DNA of 64,000 nt from Maridesulfovibrio salexigens DSM 2638 (lineage in GTDB: Bacteria; Desulfobacterota; Desulfovibrionia; Desulfovibrionales; Desulfovibrionaceae), in assembly GCF_000023445.1 (NCBI RefSeq), contig NC_012881.1, positions 4,171,501 through 4,235,500 of the forward strand, written 5' to 3'. Below, piece after piece: positions 9,138 to 18,131 of the stretch (the first letter of the stretch is position 1; each line of letters opens with the position of its first letter). The notes beneath the pieces were generated by a model that worked only from the letters and a program-made list of their open reading frames with translations, made no database searches and was not told the origin of the DNA. The position numbers were made by a program, and so were the translations under genes.

Positions 9138-9333
9138 GCAGAACCATAGGGTCCAGCATTTCAGCGGCATGTTTGCGGTATATCATGCATGCAAAATATA
9201 AAATTAATCATACCTTTTTATATCTATAACAATGACTGCTGGACTTTAACCCATTCAACAACTATGGATGGATTACCGATTATTTCCTCAGGACATCGGT
9301 AAATAAAGATTTTTCCATATGACGGAGGCTCCA

Positions 9334-10203
9334 ATGTCCAGATATGTACTTATGCTTGCAGTCCTGCTGCTGCTCATACCCGCAGGCTGTGCAAAAAAGA
9401 AAGTTTATTCCACTCCCGCAATCACTCATCATAAAGTGAAGAGGCAGGATTCCCCCAATGTGGTCAAGCCGGTCCTGAAAACAGACCCGTACACCGTACA
9501 TGGCCGGACCTATATTCCCCATCTCAGCTCCAAAGGCTACAAAGCTCAGGGACTTGCTTCATGGTATGGTGACGACTTTCACGGCAAGACGACAGCTAAC
9601 GGCGAAACATATAATATGTACGCTATGACCGCAGCCCACCGGACCCTGCCCATGGGCACCATGCTTGAAGTTACCGACCGCTCCAGCGGGCGCAAGGTAA
9701 TCGTCCGGATTAACGACCGCGGTCCCTTTGCCGATCCAGACCTGCGAATTATCGACCTTTCATACTCTGCTGCATCCAAGCTCGGCATTGTGAACAAAGG
9801 TATCACCCCGGTTGAACTACGTGCCATTGAAGATGTTAACGTGGAACCGGTAGAGGCCACTGAAATTGTAGCTGAAACAGCAGCTCCGGCAGAAGAGGCT
9901 GTAATGGAAGAAACTGTGCAGGCCGCACCTGAAGTTGAAGAAATCATCATCACTGAAGAAGCGACTGCTCAGGCCCACTACTACATTCAGGTGGGTGCAT
10001 TCACCGACCATGACCGCGCTCAGAATGTGCTGCAATCCCTGCGAGATGGCGGCTATAAGGAATCACGCATGGTGGAAGTGAACGTAAACGGCCAGCAATT
10101 CATGCGAGTTCAGGCGGGATACTTTTACAACATCCCGGCTGCCGAAGATGCTATGACTAGTTTAGGCGATGAATACGGCAACGTAATTCTCGTTACTGAA
10201 TAG
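9334..10203 (+). CDS. rlpA: RlpA-like septal lipoprotein with SPOR domain
   Basis: A 289-residue lipoprotein. The lipobox IPAGC places lipidation at C19. A double-psi beta-barrel RlpA domain (about 70-165) starts at GLASWYGDDFHGKTTANGE and contains INDRGPF, the part bearing the catalytic aspartate in lytic transglycosylase RlpA. An acidic Ala/Glu/Val linker (165-215) leads to a SPOR domain (about 217-285; YYIQVGAFTDHDRAQ) that binds denuded glycan at septa. The start is chosen because GGAGG lies 5 bases upstream. It probably acts at the division site; ftsEX is 42 kb away. Confidence 0.9.
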   Translation: MSRYVLMLAVLLLLIPAGCAKKKVYSTPAITHHKVKRQDSPNVVKPVLKTDPYTVHGRTYIPHLSSKGYKAQGLASWYGDDFHGKTTANGETYNMYAMTAAHRTLPMGTMLEVTDRSSGRKVIVRINDRGPFADPDLRIIDLSYSAASKLGIVNKGITPVELRAIEDVNVEPVEATEIVAETAAPAEEAVMEETVQAAPEVEEIIITEEATAQAHYYIQVGAFTDHDRAQNVLQSLRDGGYKESRMVEVNVNGQQFMRVQAGYFYNIPAAEDAMTSLGDEYGNVILVTE

Positions 10204-10221
10204 TTCACAAAATACTGAAAC

Positions 10222-10258
10222 AAAAAAACGCCCTGTCGGTTCGACAGGGCGTTTTTTT
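10222..10258 (+). terminator. bidirectional terminator after rlpA-like gene
   Basis: AACGCCCTGTCG and CGACAGGGCGTT form a 12-bp stem with a GTT loop. An A-run lies 5' and a T-run 3', so it can work in both directions. Confidence 0.95.
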
Positions 10259-10311
10259 GTGCACATCAAATCTGAAAAGAACCCGCTATCTGATAAATTG
10301 CACAAAAGTAC

Positions 10312-10348
10312 GAAACAGGAGCCGGGTAAAGCCCAGCTCCTTTGTTTC
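10312..10348 (-). terminator. terminator of HU-like gene
   Basis: GAAACAGGAGCCGGG pairs with CCCAGCTCC...GTTTC around a TAAAG loop (one G-T pair and a small bulge). The T-run is short. It sits between the convergent rlpA-like and HU-like genes. Confidence 0.65.
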
Positions 10349-10397
10349 ATTACAAAATATCAAAGCGGGAAAAATCCAGACTGCAATGCAGGCTGTT

Positions 10398-10691
10398 CTA
10401 TCCGTTCAGTTCAGCCCTGAACTTGCGGGAGAGCCTGAAAACAACAACCTTGCGTGCGGGCAGGGTGATTGCTTCATTGGTCTGGGGGTTGCGTCCCTTA
10501 CGAGCATTTTTGTCGTAAGCTTCGAATTTACCGAAACCACTGATCAACATGGCGTGATCTTTCTTCACGGCCTGCTTCATGATGTCGAGGATGGATTCAA
10601 CCAGTTCCTTGATTTCAGCTCTGTTCCGGTCAGTCTTTTCATAGATGTAGTCAACAACGCTGGCTTTAGTAAGGGTGTTTCCGGTAGCCAT
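10398..10691 (-). CDS. HU/IHF-family nucleoid protein
   Basis: A 97-residue histone-like protein that bends DNA. The signature GFGKFEAYDKNARKGRNPQT (about 55-74) is the HU/IHF beta-arm entry, and the arm tip carries the expected NP. GRNPQTNEAI is seen in both HU and IHF, so homodimeric HU and an IHF subunit cannot be separated by eye. GGAGG and AAGGA precede the ATG. The gene is monocistronic. Confidence 0.93.
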   Translation of the reverse strand: MATGNTLTKASVVDYIYEKTDRNRAEIKELVESILDIMKQAVKKDHAMLISGFGKFEAYDKNARKGRNPQTNEAITLPARKVVVFRLSRKFRAELNG

Positions 10692-10821
10692 TCCTTTCCT
10701 CCGTTGTCCCCGGCCCTGCGGTCAGGGGCGGCGGTTTTAATGTTAACCGTGCCGACAAAAGAGCCGAACACGGCGATTCAGGTAAAAAGGCGTTATCGTC
10801 TGAGAATAAATTACTATTAAT

Positions 10822-11244
10822 TTATCCCATTATCATCTTTTCTATCTTTTGGGCAAGCTCAGATGCTTCATCCATACTTTCATATTCACTCTGGGCCCAG
10901 TGGACGAAACCGTCCTCTTTAAATCTGGGAATAAGGTGAAAGTGGGCATGGAAGACCAACTGTCCTGCCGCTTCATTATTGTTCATAATCAGGTTTAAGC
11001 CATCAGCGCCTGTTGCCTTGACTATGGCATCTCCGGCAAGCTGGGCGGCGGTGATTATATCCTGCCCCAGTTCTGCGGGCAGATCCCAAATATTTTCGCA
11101 GTGCTGCTTGGGAATTACAAGAGCATGGCCTTTATTGACCGGCCCGATATCCAGAAAGCTGAGCACCTTATCTGTTTCATAAATCTTGAAGCAGGGAATT
11201 TCACCGGCTATAATTTTGCAGAAAATACAATCCTGATTACTCAT
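10822..11244 (-). CDS. HIT-family nucleotide hydrolase (Hint-like)
   Basis: A 140-residue protein with the histidine triad HAHFHLIPR (about 104-112) and the N-terminal CIFCKIIAGEIP that often holds zinc in bacterial HIT proteins. It probably hydrolyses nucleoside phosphoramidates or dinucleotides in the cytosol. ATG 11244 is preferred because homologues begin just before CIFC; a GTG at 11265 would add 7 residues. Neither has a convincing ribosome site. Confidence 0.92.
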   Translation of the reverse strand: MSNQDCIFCKIIAGEIPCFKIYETDKVLSFLDIGPVNKGHALVIPKQHCENIWDLPAELGQDIITAAQLAGDAIVKATGADGLNLIMNNNEAAGQLVFHAHFHLIPRFKEDGFVHWAQSEYESMDEASELAQKIEKMIMG

Positions 11245-11420
11245 AATGAATACTGCTGTTCCCACAGTTGCATGTTATAACAAATAGTCTTAAACCGACC
11301 CTGAAAGCTTCAAGAGACAGTTATATTTAAATAAATAACCGACCACGTTTTTTTAATCAAGCTAATTTATTAAACAAAGGCATGATTTGTCTTATTTTTT
11401 CGCCTGAACACCATGAAACT

Positions 11421-12455
11421 ATGAGCACTACATTTTTTAAACATCCAGAACCGCCCCACAAAAAAACACGCATCTGGCCGGTTTTTATGCCTTTTATGGG
11501 CTGCCCTACAAAATGTATTTATTGCTCTCAAGATAGACAGACTGGAACAGGAGCTAAGACATTAAGCGAAATATATCAAGACATTGAGCATGAAATTCCC
11601 ACATTTTTCGCTCAAGGCAATCGCAAACCACTTGAATTGGCATTTTTCGGTGGAACTTTTACCGCACTTCCCTTTGAATGGCAGCAACGTTTCATTTTAC
11701 TTGCCGCAAAATTCAAACAAAAGGGGTTCCTGACCAAAGTACGCTGCTCCACAAGACCGGACTGTATTGAGTCAGATCAGATTTTAAAACTGCGGGAATC
11801 CGGACTGGACATGATTGAACTGGGCATCCAGAGCTTTTCAGCAGAAGTTCTGCGCCGCTCCGCACGCAACTACTCCCCTGAAACTGCTATCAATGCTTGC
11901 CGCACCATCCGGGAAAGCGGTCTTTCGCTGGGTATTCAGCTTTTACCCGGGCTGCCCGGAACAAAGCGCGGAGATTTTCAGCGCGACATCAGCCAAACCA
12001 TTGGTCTCAAGCCCGATGCGGTGCGTATCTATCCCTGCCTAACGGTGAAAGGAACCGGACTGGAAAAACTATACCTCGCGGGTAAATACACTCCGTGGTC
12101 TTTGAGCCGAACTGAAGAGGAACTTGCACCTGCCCTGCTGCGTCTCTGGCAGCACAAAATCCATGTTATCCGTATAGGGGTCGCCCACGAAGAAGGCTTT
12201 GAAGATAACATTGTAGCTGGGCCTGTCCACCCGGCTTTAGGACAAAAAATCCGCTCCAAAGCTCTTTACCTTTTCCTGAGCTCCCAACTGGCCATGCACG
12301 GATCAGAACCAAAACAACTAGTCGTTCCTCAACAGTACTCAGGCGAACTCTGGGGACACAAAGGCAACCTTAAACCCATATATGCCAAGCTCGGCATTAC
12401 TCCTGACAACACAAAATTCTTGGTATGCAATTTATTTGAAATTGTCCTTAAATAA
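11421..12455 (+). CDS. radical SAM protein, Elp3-like
   Basis: A 344-residue enzyme with the cluster motif CPTKCIYC (C28, C32, C35), the AdoMet-binding LAFFGGTFTALP and a TIM-barrel continuation MIELGIQSFS...GLSLGIQLLPGLPG, typical of Elp3/HemN-related radical SAM proteins. There is no acetyltransferase domain, unlike true Elp3. The substrate is unknown. The open frame extends to an ATG at 11382 that has AAAGG immediately before it (too close), while 11421 lacks a clear site, so the start is uncertain. Long AT-rich DNA precedes it. Confidence 0.85.
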   Translation: MSTTFFKHPEPPHKKTRIWPVFMPFMGCPTKCIYCSQDRQTGTGAKTLSEIYQDIEHEIPTFFAQGNRKPLELAFFGGTFTALPFEWQQRFILLAAKFKQKGFLTKVRCSTRPDCIESDQILKLRESGLDMIELGIQSFSAEVLRRSARNYSPETAINACRTIRESGLSLGIQLLPGLPGTKRGDFQRDISQTIGLKPDAVRIYPCLTVKGTGLEKLYLAGKYTPWSLSRTEEELAPALLRLWQHKIHVIRIGVAHEEGFEDNIVAGPVHPALGQKIRSKALYLFLSSQLAMHGSEPKQLVVPQQYSGELWGHKGNLKPIYAKLGITPDNTKFLVCNLFEIVLK

Positions 12456-12572
12456 CTATAGTTCTCATTGCTTTTAATAATCATTACTGATAGTCAAAAG
12501 ACGTTGATTCGGGAAAAACCTTTTCCGAACCTGTAAAATAAGTAATATTAATGAAAGAACTATACTATAGTT
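12454..12572. promoter_or_regulatory. two AACTATA palindromes upstream of thioredoxin reductase fusion
   Basis: AACTATAGTT (12454-12463, overlapping the preceding stop) and AACTATACTATAGTT (12558-12572, perfect around a central C) share the same arms and flank the leader of the redox gene that starts at 12627. The second also contains a possible -10 element, TATACT. They are good candidate sites for a redox repressor; the regulator is unknown. Confidence 0.45.
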
Positions 12573-12626
12573 GATAAGAAGATTCGTGCCCGCCGAATCA
12601 AAGCGGGATTAATAAGGAGGCTGACC

Positions 12627-14294
12627 ATGAGCACACTGAGCGCAGAAGAAAAATACCGCAATTTCATTCCCGAAGAGAGCCGCGAATATCTTGAAAAACT
12701 TTTCGCTGAATTCAAACGCACTGTAACTATAGAAGTTTATACTGCCGAAGGTGAACACCGCGAATATAATGATTTTACCCTCAACATCTGTCGCGCTTTC
12801 AATGTGATCAGCGATAAGATCGAGTTACGCGAATATGCGGTAGACAGTGAAATGGGTAAAAACCGTAATATTATAGCTACTCCCACCGTACTGATATCAC
12901 CGGATGAATACGATATCCGTTTTCTGGGTGCACCTGCCGGAGAAGAAGGACGTGCCTTGGTAGAAGCTTTAAACCTTGCTTCCAAAGGTGCAGACGGAAT
13001 TTCCGAGTCTACAAAAGAAATACTAGAACCGCTTGAAGAAGACCGTCTGGTCAAAATCTTTGCCAGTCCGACCTGTCCCTATTGCCCCGGACAGGCCATT
13101 AACGCTTTCAAGGCTGCCGTTGCCAGACCGGATAAGATCTCCGCATGGAATATATCCACCCTTGATAATGAAAACATGGCCCACGAATACAAGGTCGGTT
13201 CCGTTCCGCATACTGATATCAATGACACAGTGACTTTCACCGGATTGGAACCGGAAGAAAAATTTATGCTTCAGCTGCTTTTCCTTAAACCACTCGAAGA
13301 GGTGGTCGAAGAACAACGAGCGGCAAAAGCGGAAACCACCGAAGACACTGTTTACGAAGATGTTGATCTAGCCATTATCGGTGGGGGACCTGCGGGTATG
13401 AGTGCCGGGATTTACGCCAAGCGCAGCGGACTGAGCTGTATCATCCTTGAAAAACAAGGTGTGGGCGGACAGGTTGCTCTGACTCCCAAGGTTGAAAACT
13501 ATCCGGGATTCACCAACATTCAAGGCTTTGAGCTTGTGGAAATTCTCGGTTCCCATGCTCGTGAATACACCGACATCCAGCAATTCGCTGAAGTTAAGGA
13601 CGTTAAATATGGTCCTCGTATAGAAATAACTACCGATGAAAAGAACTATCGGGCCAAGGGAGTGCTGCTTGCGACCGGTGTAAATGTGCGCATGCTAGGC
13701 GTTCCGGGCGAGGATAAATTTTACGGGCATGGTGTCAGCTATTGCGCCACCTGTGACGGAAACTTCTACAAAGGCGGCAAGGCTGTCATAGTCGGTGGCG
13801 GTAACACTGCGCTAACCGATGCCCTGCACCTCAAACATCTGGGCATTGAAACCACAATTGTCCATCGCGGTGATAAGTTCCGAGCTGAAAAGGTTCTGCA
13901 GGATTCCGTAAACCGTGAAGGAATCAATATCATCTGGAACAGTCAGGTTACCGAGATCATCGGTGAAGATCAGGTGGAATCTGCACGCATCGTAAACAAA
14001 GACGGCACTGAAACCATTCTTGATACTGATGTAGTCTTCGTTGCTATCGGACATACCGCCAACACCGAACTTGCTGAAAAACTGGGATGTGAATTGCGCC
14101 CGGATGGTTTCATCAAAGTTGATCCCACCCAGCGCACCAGCGTGGAACGGGTTTATGCAGCCGGAGACGTGACCGGAGGCGTACGCCAGATCATTACCGC
14201 CACCGGACAGGGAGCAGCCGCAGCACTGACCGCCTTTGATGATTTCACCAGACTATTTGATGACATCAAGGATAATACTAAGAATATTTGGTAA
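12627..14294 (+). CDS. glutaredoxin-like/thioredoxin reductase fusion (AhpF-like)
   Basis: A 555-residue flavoprotein. The first ~230 residues are two thioredoxin folds as in protein disulfide oxidoreductases, the second carrying CPYC (C150, C153). From ~247 a thioredoxin reductase module begins: FAD-binding IIGGGPAGMSAG, active-site CATC (C373, C376), NADPH-binding IVGGGNTALTDA and C-terminal YAAGDVTGG. The order is like AhpF, so electrons should flow from NAD(P)H through FAD and CATC to CPYC and then to a peroxiredoxin or thioredoxin, but no ahpC is adjacent. AGGAGG precedes the ATG. AACTATA palindromes upstream suggest redox regulation. Confidence 0.9.
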   Translation: MSTLSAEEKYRNFIPEESREYLEKLFAEFKRTVTIEVYTAEGEHREYNDFTLNICRAFNVISDKIELREYAVDSEMGKNRNIIATPTVLISPDEYDIRFLGAPAGEEGRALVEALNLASKGADGISESTKEILEPLEEDRLVKIFASPTCPYCPGQAINAFKAAVARPDKISAWNISTLDNENMAHEYKVGSVPHTDINDTVTFTGLEPEEKFMLQLLFLKPLEEVVEEQRAAKAETTEDTVYEDVDLAIIGGGPAGMSAGIYAKRSGLSCIILEKQGVGGQVALTPKVENYPGFTNIQGFELVEILGSHAREYTDIQQFAEVKDVKYGPRIEITTDEKNYRAKGVLLATGVNVRMLGVPGEDKFYGHGVSYCATCDGNFYKGGKAVIVGGGNTALTDALHLKHLGIETTIVHRGDKFRAEKVLQDSVNREGINIIWNSQVTEIIGEDQVESARIVNKDGTETILDTDVVFVAIGHTANTELAEKLGCELRPDGFIKVDPTQRTSVERVYAAGDVTGGVRQIITATGQGAAAALTAFDDFTRLFDDIKDNTKNIW

Positions 14295-14300
14295 AAAATT

Positions 14301-14336
14301 AAGCGTCCTGTTTTCTAAAAACAGGACGCTTTTTTG
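14301..14336 (+). terminator. bidirectional terminator
   Basis: AAGCGTCCTGTTTT and AAAACAGGACGCTT form a 14-bp stem followed by TTTTT. It separates the convergent redox gene and lipoprotein hydrolase. Confidence 0.93.
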
Positions 14337-14341
14337 TTGAA

Positions 14342-15223
14342 TTAGTTCGGAAACAAATCCTGCTCTGTAGCTAGAAAATTATTCACTGTCCGGCCAAGAC
14401 CAACAGGGTCCTGATACATGAGCCAGTGGGTTGCATTCTTGTAGCGTATCAGCCAGCTTCCTTTTAATTGGTCCGCTATTTTAGCGGACAGCTTCTCAGG
14501 CAGGATATCATCATCCAGACCGGAAATGACCAGCGTAGATTTATCAAGACTGTTAAGCTGCGAACAGCATCCATCCCACTCTATCATGGCATCAGCCTGA
14601 GCCTGAATTATTGACGTGTCTGGAGGACTTGCCGGACGTGGCAGCCTTGCGTAGGCATCAGGATACTTTTCAATCCAACCGGACGGGAAGAAATGGCTCA
14701 GCAACTCTTTGACATCCATCTTCAACAATTTTTGGGTAATATCTGCAACAGGCTTCGCTTCGCAGGAAGCACCAAGTAAAACCAGCTTCCCTACTTTGTC
14801 AGGATAATTAAGCGTCATTTCCTGAGCAATCAGTCCGCCCATGGACCAGCCGAACACATCAGCTTTTGGATAGCCGAGTTCACCTAACAACCCGGCACTG
14901 TCCACGGCCATACGGGAAATGGTTATTTCCTCAGTCCCATTACTTGAACTGCCCATGCCCCGGTTATCAAAGATGATCACCGTATGCTCCTTGCCCAATT
15001 CACGAACCAGCTGCGCATCCCAAAGATCCATAGTCCCGGCAAAACCCATGATCATGAGCAGAGGGGGACCCTCGCCAAATGTTCGGTAAGCAAGCTGCAC
15101 GTCATCAACCTGCATTACGGATTTCGGCAAAGGAGCAAGATAGTGCTCGGAATCAGGCACATTCTTTTGTGCACATCCGGCCAAAAATACAAACAGGAAA
15201 AGAGGTACGATTAAACGACGCAT
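14342..15223 (-). CDS. alpha/beta-hydrolase-fold lipoprotein
   Basis: A 293-residue protein exported as a lipoprotein (lipobox FLAGC, C17). It has an alpha/beta hydrolase fold: oxyanion region MGFAGTMDLW, nucleophile elbow GWSMGG (S127), acid in SGLDDDI and histidine in NATHWL. It is probably a periplasmic esterase or lipase-like enzyme; the substrate cannot be read. GGAG precedes the start. It follows the phage-like gene on the same strand by about 30 bases and could be cotranscribed. Confidence 0.86.
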   Translation of the reverse strand: MRRLIVPLFLFVFLAGCAQKNVPDSEHYLAPLPKSVMQVDDVQLAYRTFGEGPPLLMIMGFAGTMDLWDAQLVRELGKEHTVIIFDNRGMGSSSNGTEEITISRMAVDSAGLLGELGYPKADVFGWSMGGLIAQEMTLNYPDKVGKLVLLGASCEAKPVADITQKLLKMDVKELLSHFFPSGWIEKYPDAYARLPRPASPPDTSIIQAQADAMIEWDGCCSQLNSLDKSTLVISGLDDDILPEKLSAKIADQLKGSWLIRYKNATHWLMYQDPVGLGRTVNNFLATEQDLFPN

Positions 15224-15254
15224 ACGGTCTCCGTTTCTAAGATTTCATATCAGA

Positions 15255-16826
15255 TTACTCTTCATCACTCTTTTTGGGAAGCTGACCGGCTTCAGCCTCT
15301 TCTGCAACCTCATGCTCATCAACTTCATCTTCATCCGTGATATGATTAACAGGTTCTCTCTCAACAGGAGTATCAAGACCCTGCCCCTCGGTTTCAGACA
15401 TCTCTTTCTTTGCTTCGGCTTTACCGAAATGATCCGTAATAACCTCATTGCGTACCTTGGTTATACTGAAAGGTTCGCCCTTACTGACCAGCACAGCCAC
15501 GCGGTGCAGGAAATCACGAATTGCTGCAGCCTGATCACGCAGATCACCGCAAATTATCTCACACCGCTCACTTATATCGCGCAGGCCGTTGATCATAAGG
15601 CGGGATTCAGGATTATCCTTAAGCAAAAACAATGTAGCCAGCATTGATGCATCAGCTCCCCCCAGTCCGTCAGGAATTGCAGCGTAAATCTGATATTCTT
15701 CACTGACAGCATCCTCAACCATTTCCTGAACAATCGTGATTAAAGCTTCGTCAGTCCCCATTTCATCTTTGCGGCTGAAAATAAGCAGCCACATGGAACG
15801 CATTTCAGCATCAAGACCTGAATCAAGGATGTCTGATGTGCTTAGCACTCCTTCCACGAATCTTTTAAACAATATCCGACAGGCCAGATTAATCCGCTCT
15901 TTCTCACCATTGAGCTGTGCCCTTTCTCTCAATTGACGGTCGGCCATAATCATTTCCCTAAGCTCACGGCGCATTTCAGCATCACTCAGGTCTTCCAGCT
16001 CTGCTTCAAGCTGCTCTTCAGCCATGTCGCGCAGGGCGTAAAATTCCTGCTTCATATGCTGGTTACGGGCCTGCGGTTCAAGCATTTCGTAAAGGCGATC
16101 ATAGTGGCCTTCGCCCAGCTGGGCTTTCCAACTCTTGCACAGAATTAACGCAGTCACCGGATCTTTAACCCCGATAGCTTCCAACGCCCCGGCATACATG
16201 GCCTGCTTTACTGTAAGCAAACGCAATTGCAAAAATTCAGGATTGCTACCCCTGTATAGCCGCAGAATAGCCCCCTCCAGCAGACGTTCCCCATGTTTCA
16301 GCGAAGCAGCATCAGGACTGAGATTAACCGCCTTAAGCACTGAATCTATGGTTGCTGCGGCTGTAACCTCCTTCCAGTTCTGATATTCCTGACTCTGGTG
16401 ACGGGCAACAGCATCCACTGCTGTCTTGCGTCGTGATTCCAGAATATCCATAAAACGGGTCCGGCATTCATCATCGGGCAGCCCGTCACGCAGCCTTCCC
16501 CCTTCTTCTGTAAAATAATCGTTAACCTCAAATACTGCCGACTGAGCATCCCCCGCCCTTAATTCCATCAAACCTGATTCAGGGTTGGCCAGAATCTCCT
16601 GCAAACCACTTTCAAAGCGGTTGTAGGCATCCAAGACCCGCAAATCGCGCTCTTCCTCTTCCCGGTCCCGAGCACGCTGCAACAGCGCGGGCTCAATATT
16701 TTTCAACGATTTCAACTTCTCCAGTTCAGGACGTATGCCTTCTCCTGCTTCAGCCCCGAACAAACCGTCAGCAGCCAGTCCCTTTACAAAGTTACCACCT
16801 TTCGTATTTACGACCTTCATTGCCAT
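15255..16826 (-). CDS. orphan protein with phage virion-like N-terminal half
   Basis: A 523-residue, highly charged, helical protein without signal or membrane span. From about 1 to 255 its pattern (an opening list of helices, NPESGLMELRAGDA, a WKE/Q-rich helix, then VKDPVTALILCKSWKAQLGEGHYDRLYEML) resembles large internal or structural virion proteins seen in podovirus-like prophages. This is recognition by pattern, not alignment. The second half (about 270-460) is different and ends in a very acidic tail (about 470-523). No other phage gene is near. AGGAG precedes the ATG. Function unknown; a type III gatekeeper is an alternative I could not support. Confidence 0.6.
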   Translation of the reverse strand: MAMKVVNTKGGNFVKGLAADGLFGAEAGEGIRPELEKLKSLKNIEPALLQRARDREEEERDLRVLDAYNRFESGLQEILANPESGLMELRAGDAQSAVFEVNDYFTEEGGRLRDGLPDDECRTRFMDILESRRKTAVDAVARHQSQEYQNWKEVTAAATIDSVLKAVNLSPDAASLKHGERLLEGAILRLYRGSNPEFLQLRLLTVKQAMYAGALEAIGVKDPVTALILCKSWKAQLGEGHYDRLYEMLEPQARNQHMKQEFYALRDMAEEQLEAELEDLSDAEMRRELREMIMADRQLRERAQLNGEKERINLACRILFKRFVEGVLSTSDILDSGLDAEMRSMWLLIFSRKDEMGTDEALITIVQEMVEDAVSEEYQIYAAIPDGLGGADASMLATLFLLKDNPESRLMINGLRDISERCEIICGDLRDQAAAIRDFLHRVAVLVSKGEPFSITKVRNEVITDHFGKAEAKKEMSETEGQGLDTPVEREPVNHITDEDEVDEHEVAEEAEAGQLPKKSDEE

Positions 16827-16887
16827 TTTCTCCTGTTACATATTGATTTAAAGCGCAAAATCACAGACACAGAAGCGCAAAATAGCA

Positions 16888-16932
16888 AAGAGGGCGGACC
16901 GGAGTCAGGTAACTCAGGTCCGCCCTCTTTTG
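16888..16932 (-). terminator. strong hairpin between gap and the phage-like gene
   Basis: AAGAGGGCGGACC and GGTCCGCCCTCTT form a 13-bp stem with a 16-base loop; T-rich sequence lies on both sides. On the minus strand it is a second barrier after gap. Confidence 0.8.
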
Positions 16933-17019
16933 GCAATCTTAAGAATCTCATCCATCCAACAGATACATCCACTACCTGCTGAATATAGGGAGTTTTTAAA
17001 CCCTTTCAGGAGAAGGGTA

Positions 17020-17058
17020 TAAAACCGGCAGCGGCAAACATCCCGAGCCACTGCCGAT
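17020..17058 (-). terminator. terminator of the GAF-gap operon
   Basis: On the minus strand CGGCAGTGGC and GCCGCTGCCG pair (one mismatch), followed by GTTTTAT. It lies about 30 bases after the gap stop. Confidence 0.7.
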
Positions 17059-17086
17059 TTATTGTACTGTAATTAAAGAAGTATCC

Positions 17087-18106
17087 TTAGATACCGCATT
17101 TTGCCATGTAGTCGATCAGGTCGGCCAGACGGCAGGAATAACCCCATTCGTTGTCGTACCATGCGTAAACCTTGGCAAGGTTGCCGCCCTGTACAACGGT
17201 GAAGTCCGCTTCGACGATACCGGAGTGAGGATCGGCGAGGAAGTCGGAGGAAACAAGAGGAGCTTCGGAGTAACCCATGATGCCCTTGAGTTCGCCTTCG
17301 GATGCGGCTTTCAGGGTAGCCTTGAGTTCTTCGGTGGTGGTGTCTTTTTTGAGCACTGCAACGAAGTCAACAAGGGATACGGTGGGTGTGGGAACACGCA
17401 CGGAGTAACCTTCGAAACGGCCTGCCATTTCGGGGATAACCAGAGCAACAGCTTTAGCCGCACCGGTGGAGGTGGGGATCATGTTGCAAGCGGCAGCGCG
17501 GGCACGACGCAGGTCCTTATGGGGCTGGTCGAGGATACGCTGGTCGTTGGTGTATGCGTGAACAGTGGTCATCACACCTTTCTCAATACCGAACTTCTCG
17601 TGCATGGTCTTAACGATAGGCGCGAGGCAGTTGGTGGTACAAGAAGCGTTGGAAATAATGGTGTGCTTTGCAGGATCGTAATCCTTGTGGTTAACACCCA
17701 TTACAACGGTGATGTCCTCTTCCTTTGCAGGAGCGGAGATAACAACTTTCTTGGCGCCGCCTTCAAGGTGCTGCGCAGCGGTAGGACCGGTTCTGAAAAT
17801 ACCGGTACACTCGATTACGATATCAACACCGCACTCACCCCAAGGAATCTGGCGGGGATCACGCTCTGCGAAGTTCTTGATGGTGTAGTCGGAACCAACG
17901 AACATGGTGGTGCCTTCTACTTTCACTTCTGCAGGAAACTTACCGTAGTTGGTATCTCTGGCAAAGAGAGCTGCGTTTGTTTCGATATCGAAAAGGTCGT
18001 TGATGGCTACAACATCGATGGTGTCACGATGTCTTTCCCAAATGGTTTTCAGAACCTGACGGCCGATACGGCCGAAACCGTTAATACCTACTTTTACTTT
18101 GCTCAT
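17087..18106 (-). CDS. gap: glyceraldehyde-3-phosphate dehydrogenase, type I
   Basis: A 339-residue glycolytic/gluconeogenic enzyme converting glyceraldehyde 3-phosphate to 1,3-bisphosphoglycerate. The NAD-binding start VGINGFGRIGR is followed by INDLFD, whose Asp at the end of beta-2 favours NAD+. The catalytic cysteine is in SNASCTTNC, then the histidine in TTVHAYTNDQ and the C-terminal WYDNEWGYS. AAGGA precedes the ATG. A GAF-domain gene lies 25 bases upstream on the same strand, so the two form an operon. Confidence 0.97.
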   Translation of the reverse strand: MSKVKVGINGFGRIGRQVLKTIWERHRDTIDVVAINDLFDIETNAALFARDTNYGKFPAEVKVEGTTMFVGSDYTIKNFAERDPRQIPWGECGVDIVIECTGIFRTGPTAAQHLEGGAKKVVISAPAKEEDITVVMGVNHKDYDPAKHTIISNASCTTNCLAPIVKTMHEKFGIEKGVMTTVHAYTNDQRILDQPHKDLRRARAAACNMIPTSTGAAKAVALVIPEMAGRFEGYSVRVPTPTVSLVDFVAVLKKDTTTEELKATLKAASEGELKGIMGYSEAPLVSSDFLADPHSGIVEADFTVVQGGNLAKVYAWYDNEWGYSCRLADLIDYMAKCGI

Positions 18107-18131
18107 TTTAAATTCCTTATATTAACACGTC

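Noticed and set aside
15255-16826. Type III secretion gatekeeper (HrpJ/YopN-like)
   Set aside because: Helical and acidic as in such proteins, but I cannot find the family motifs, and there are no secretion genes nearby.
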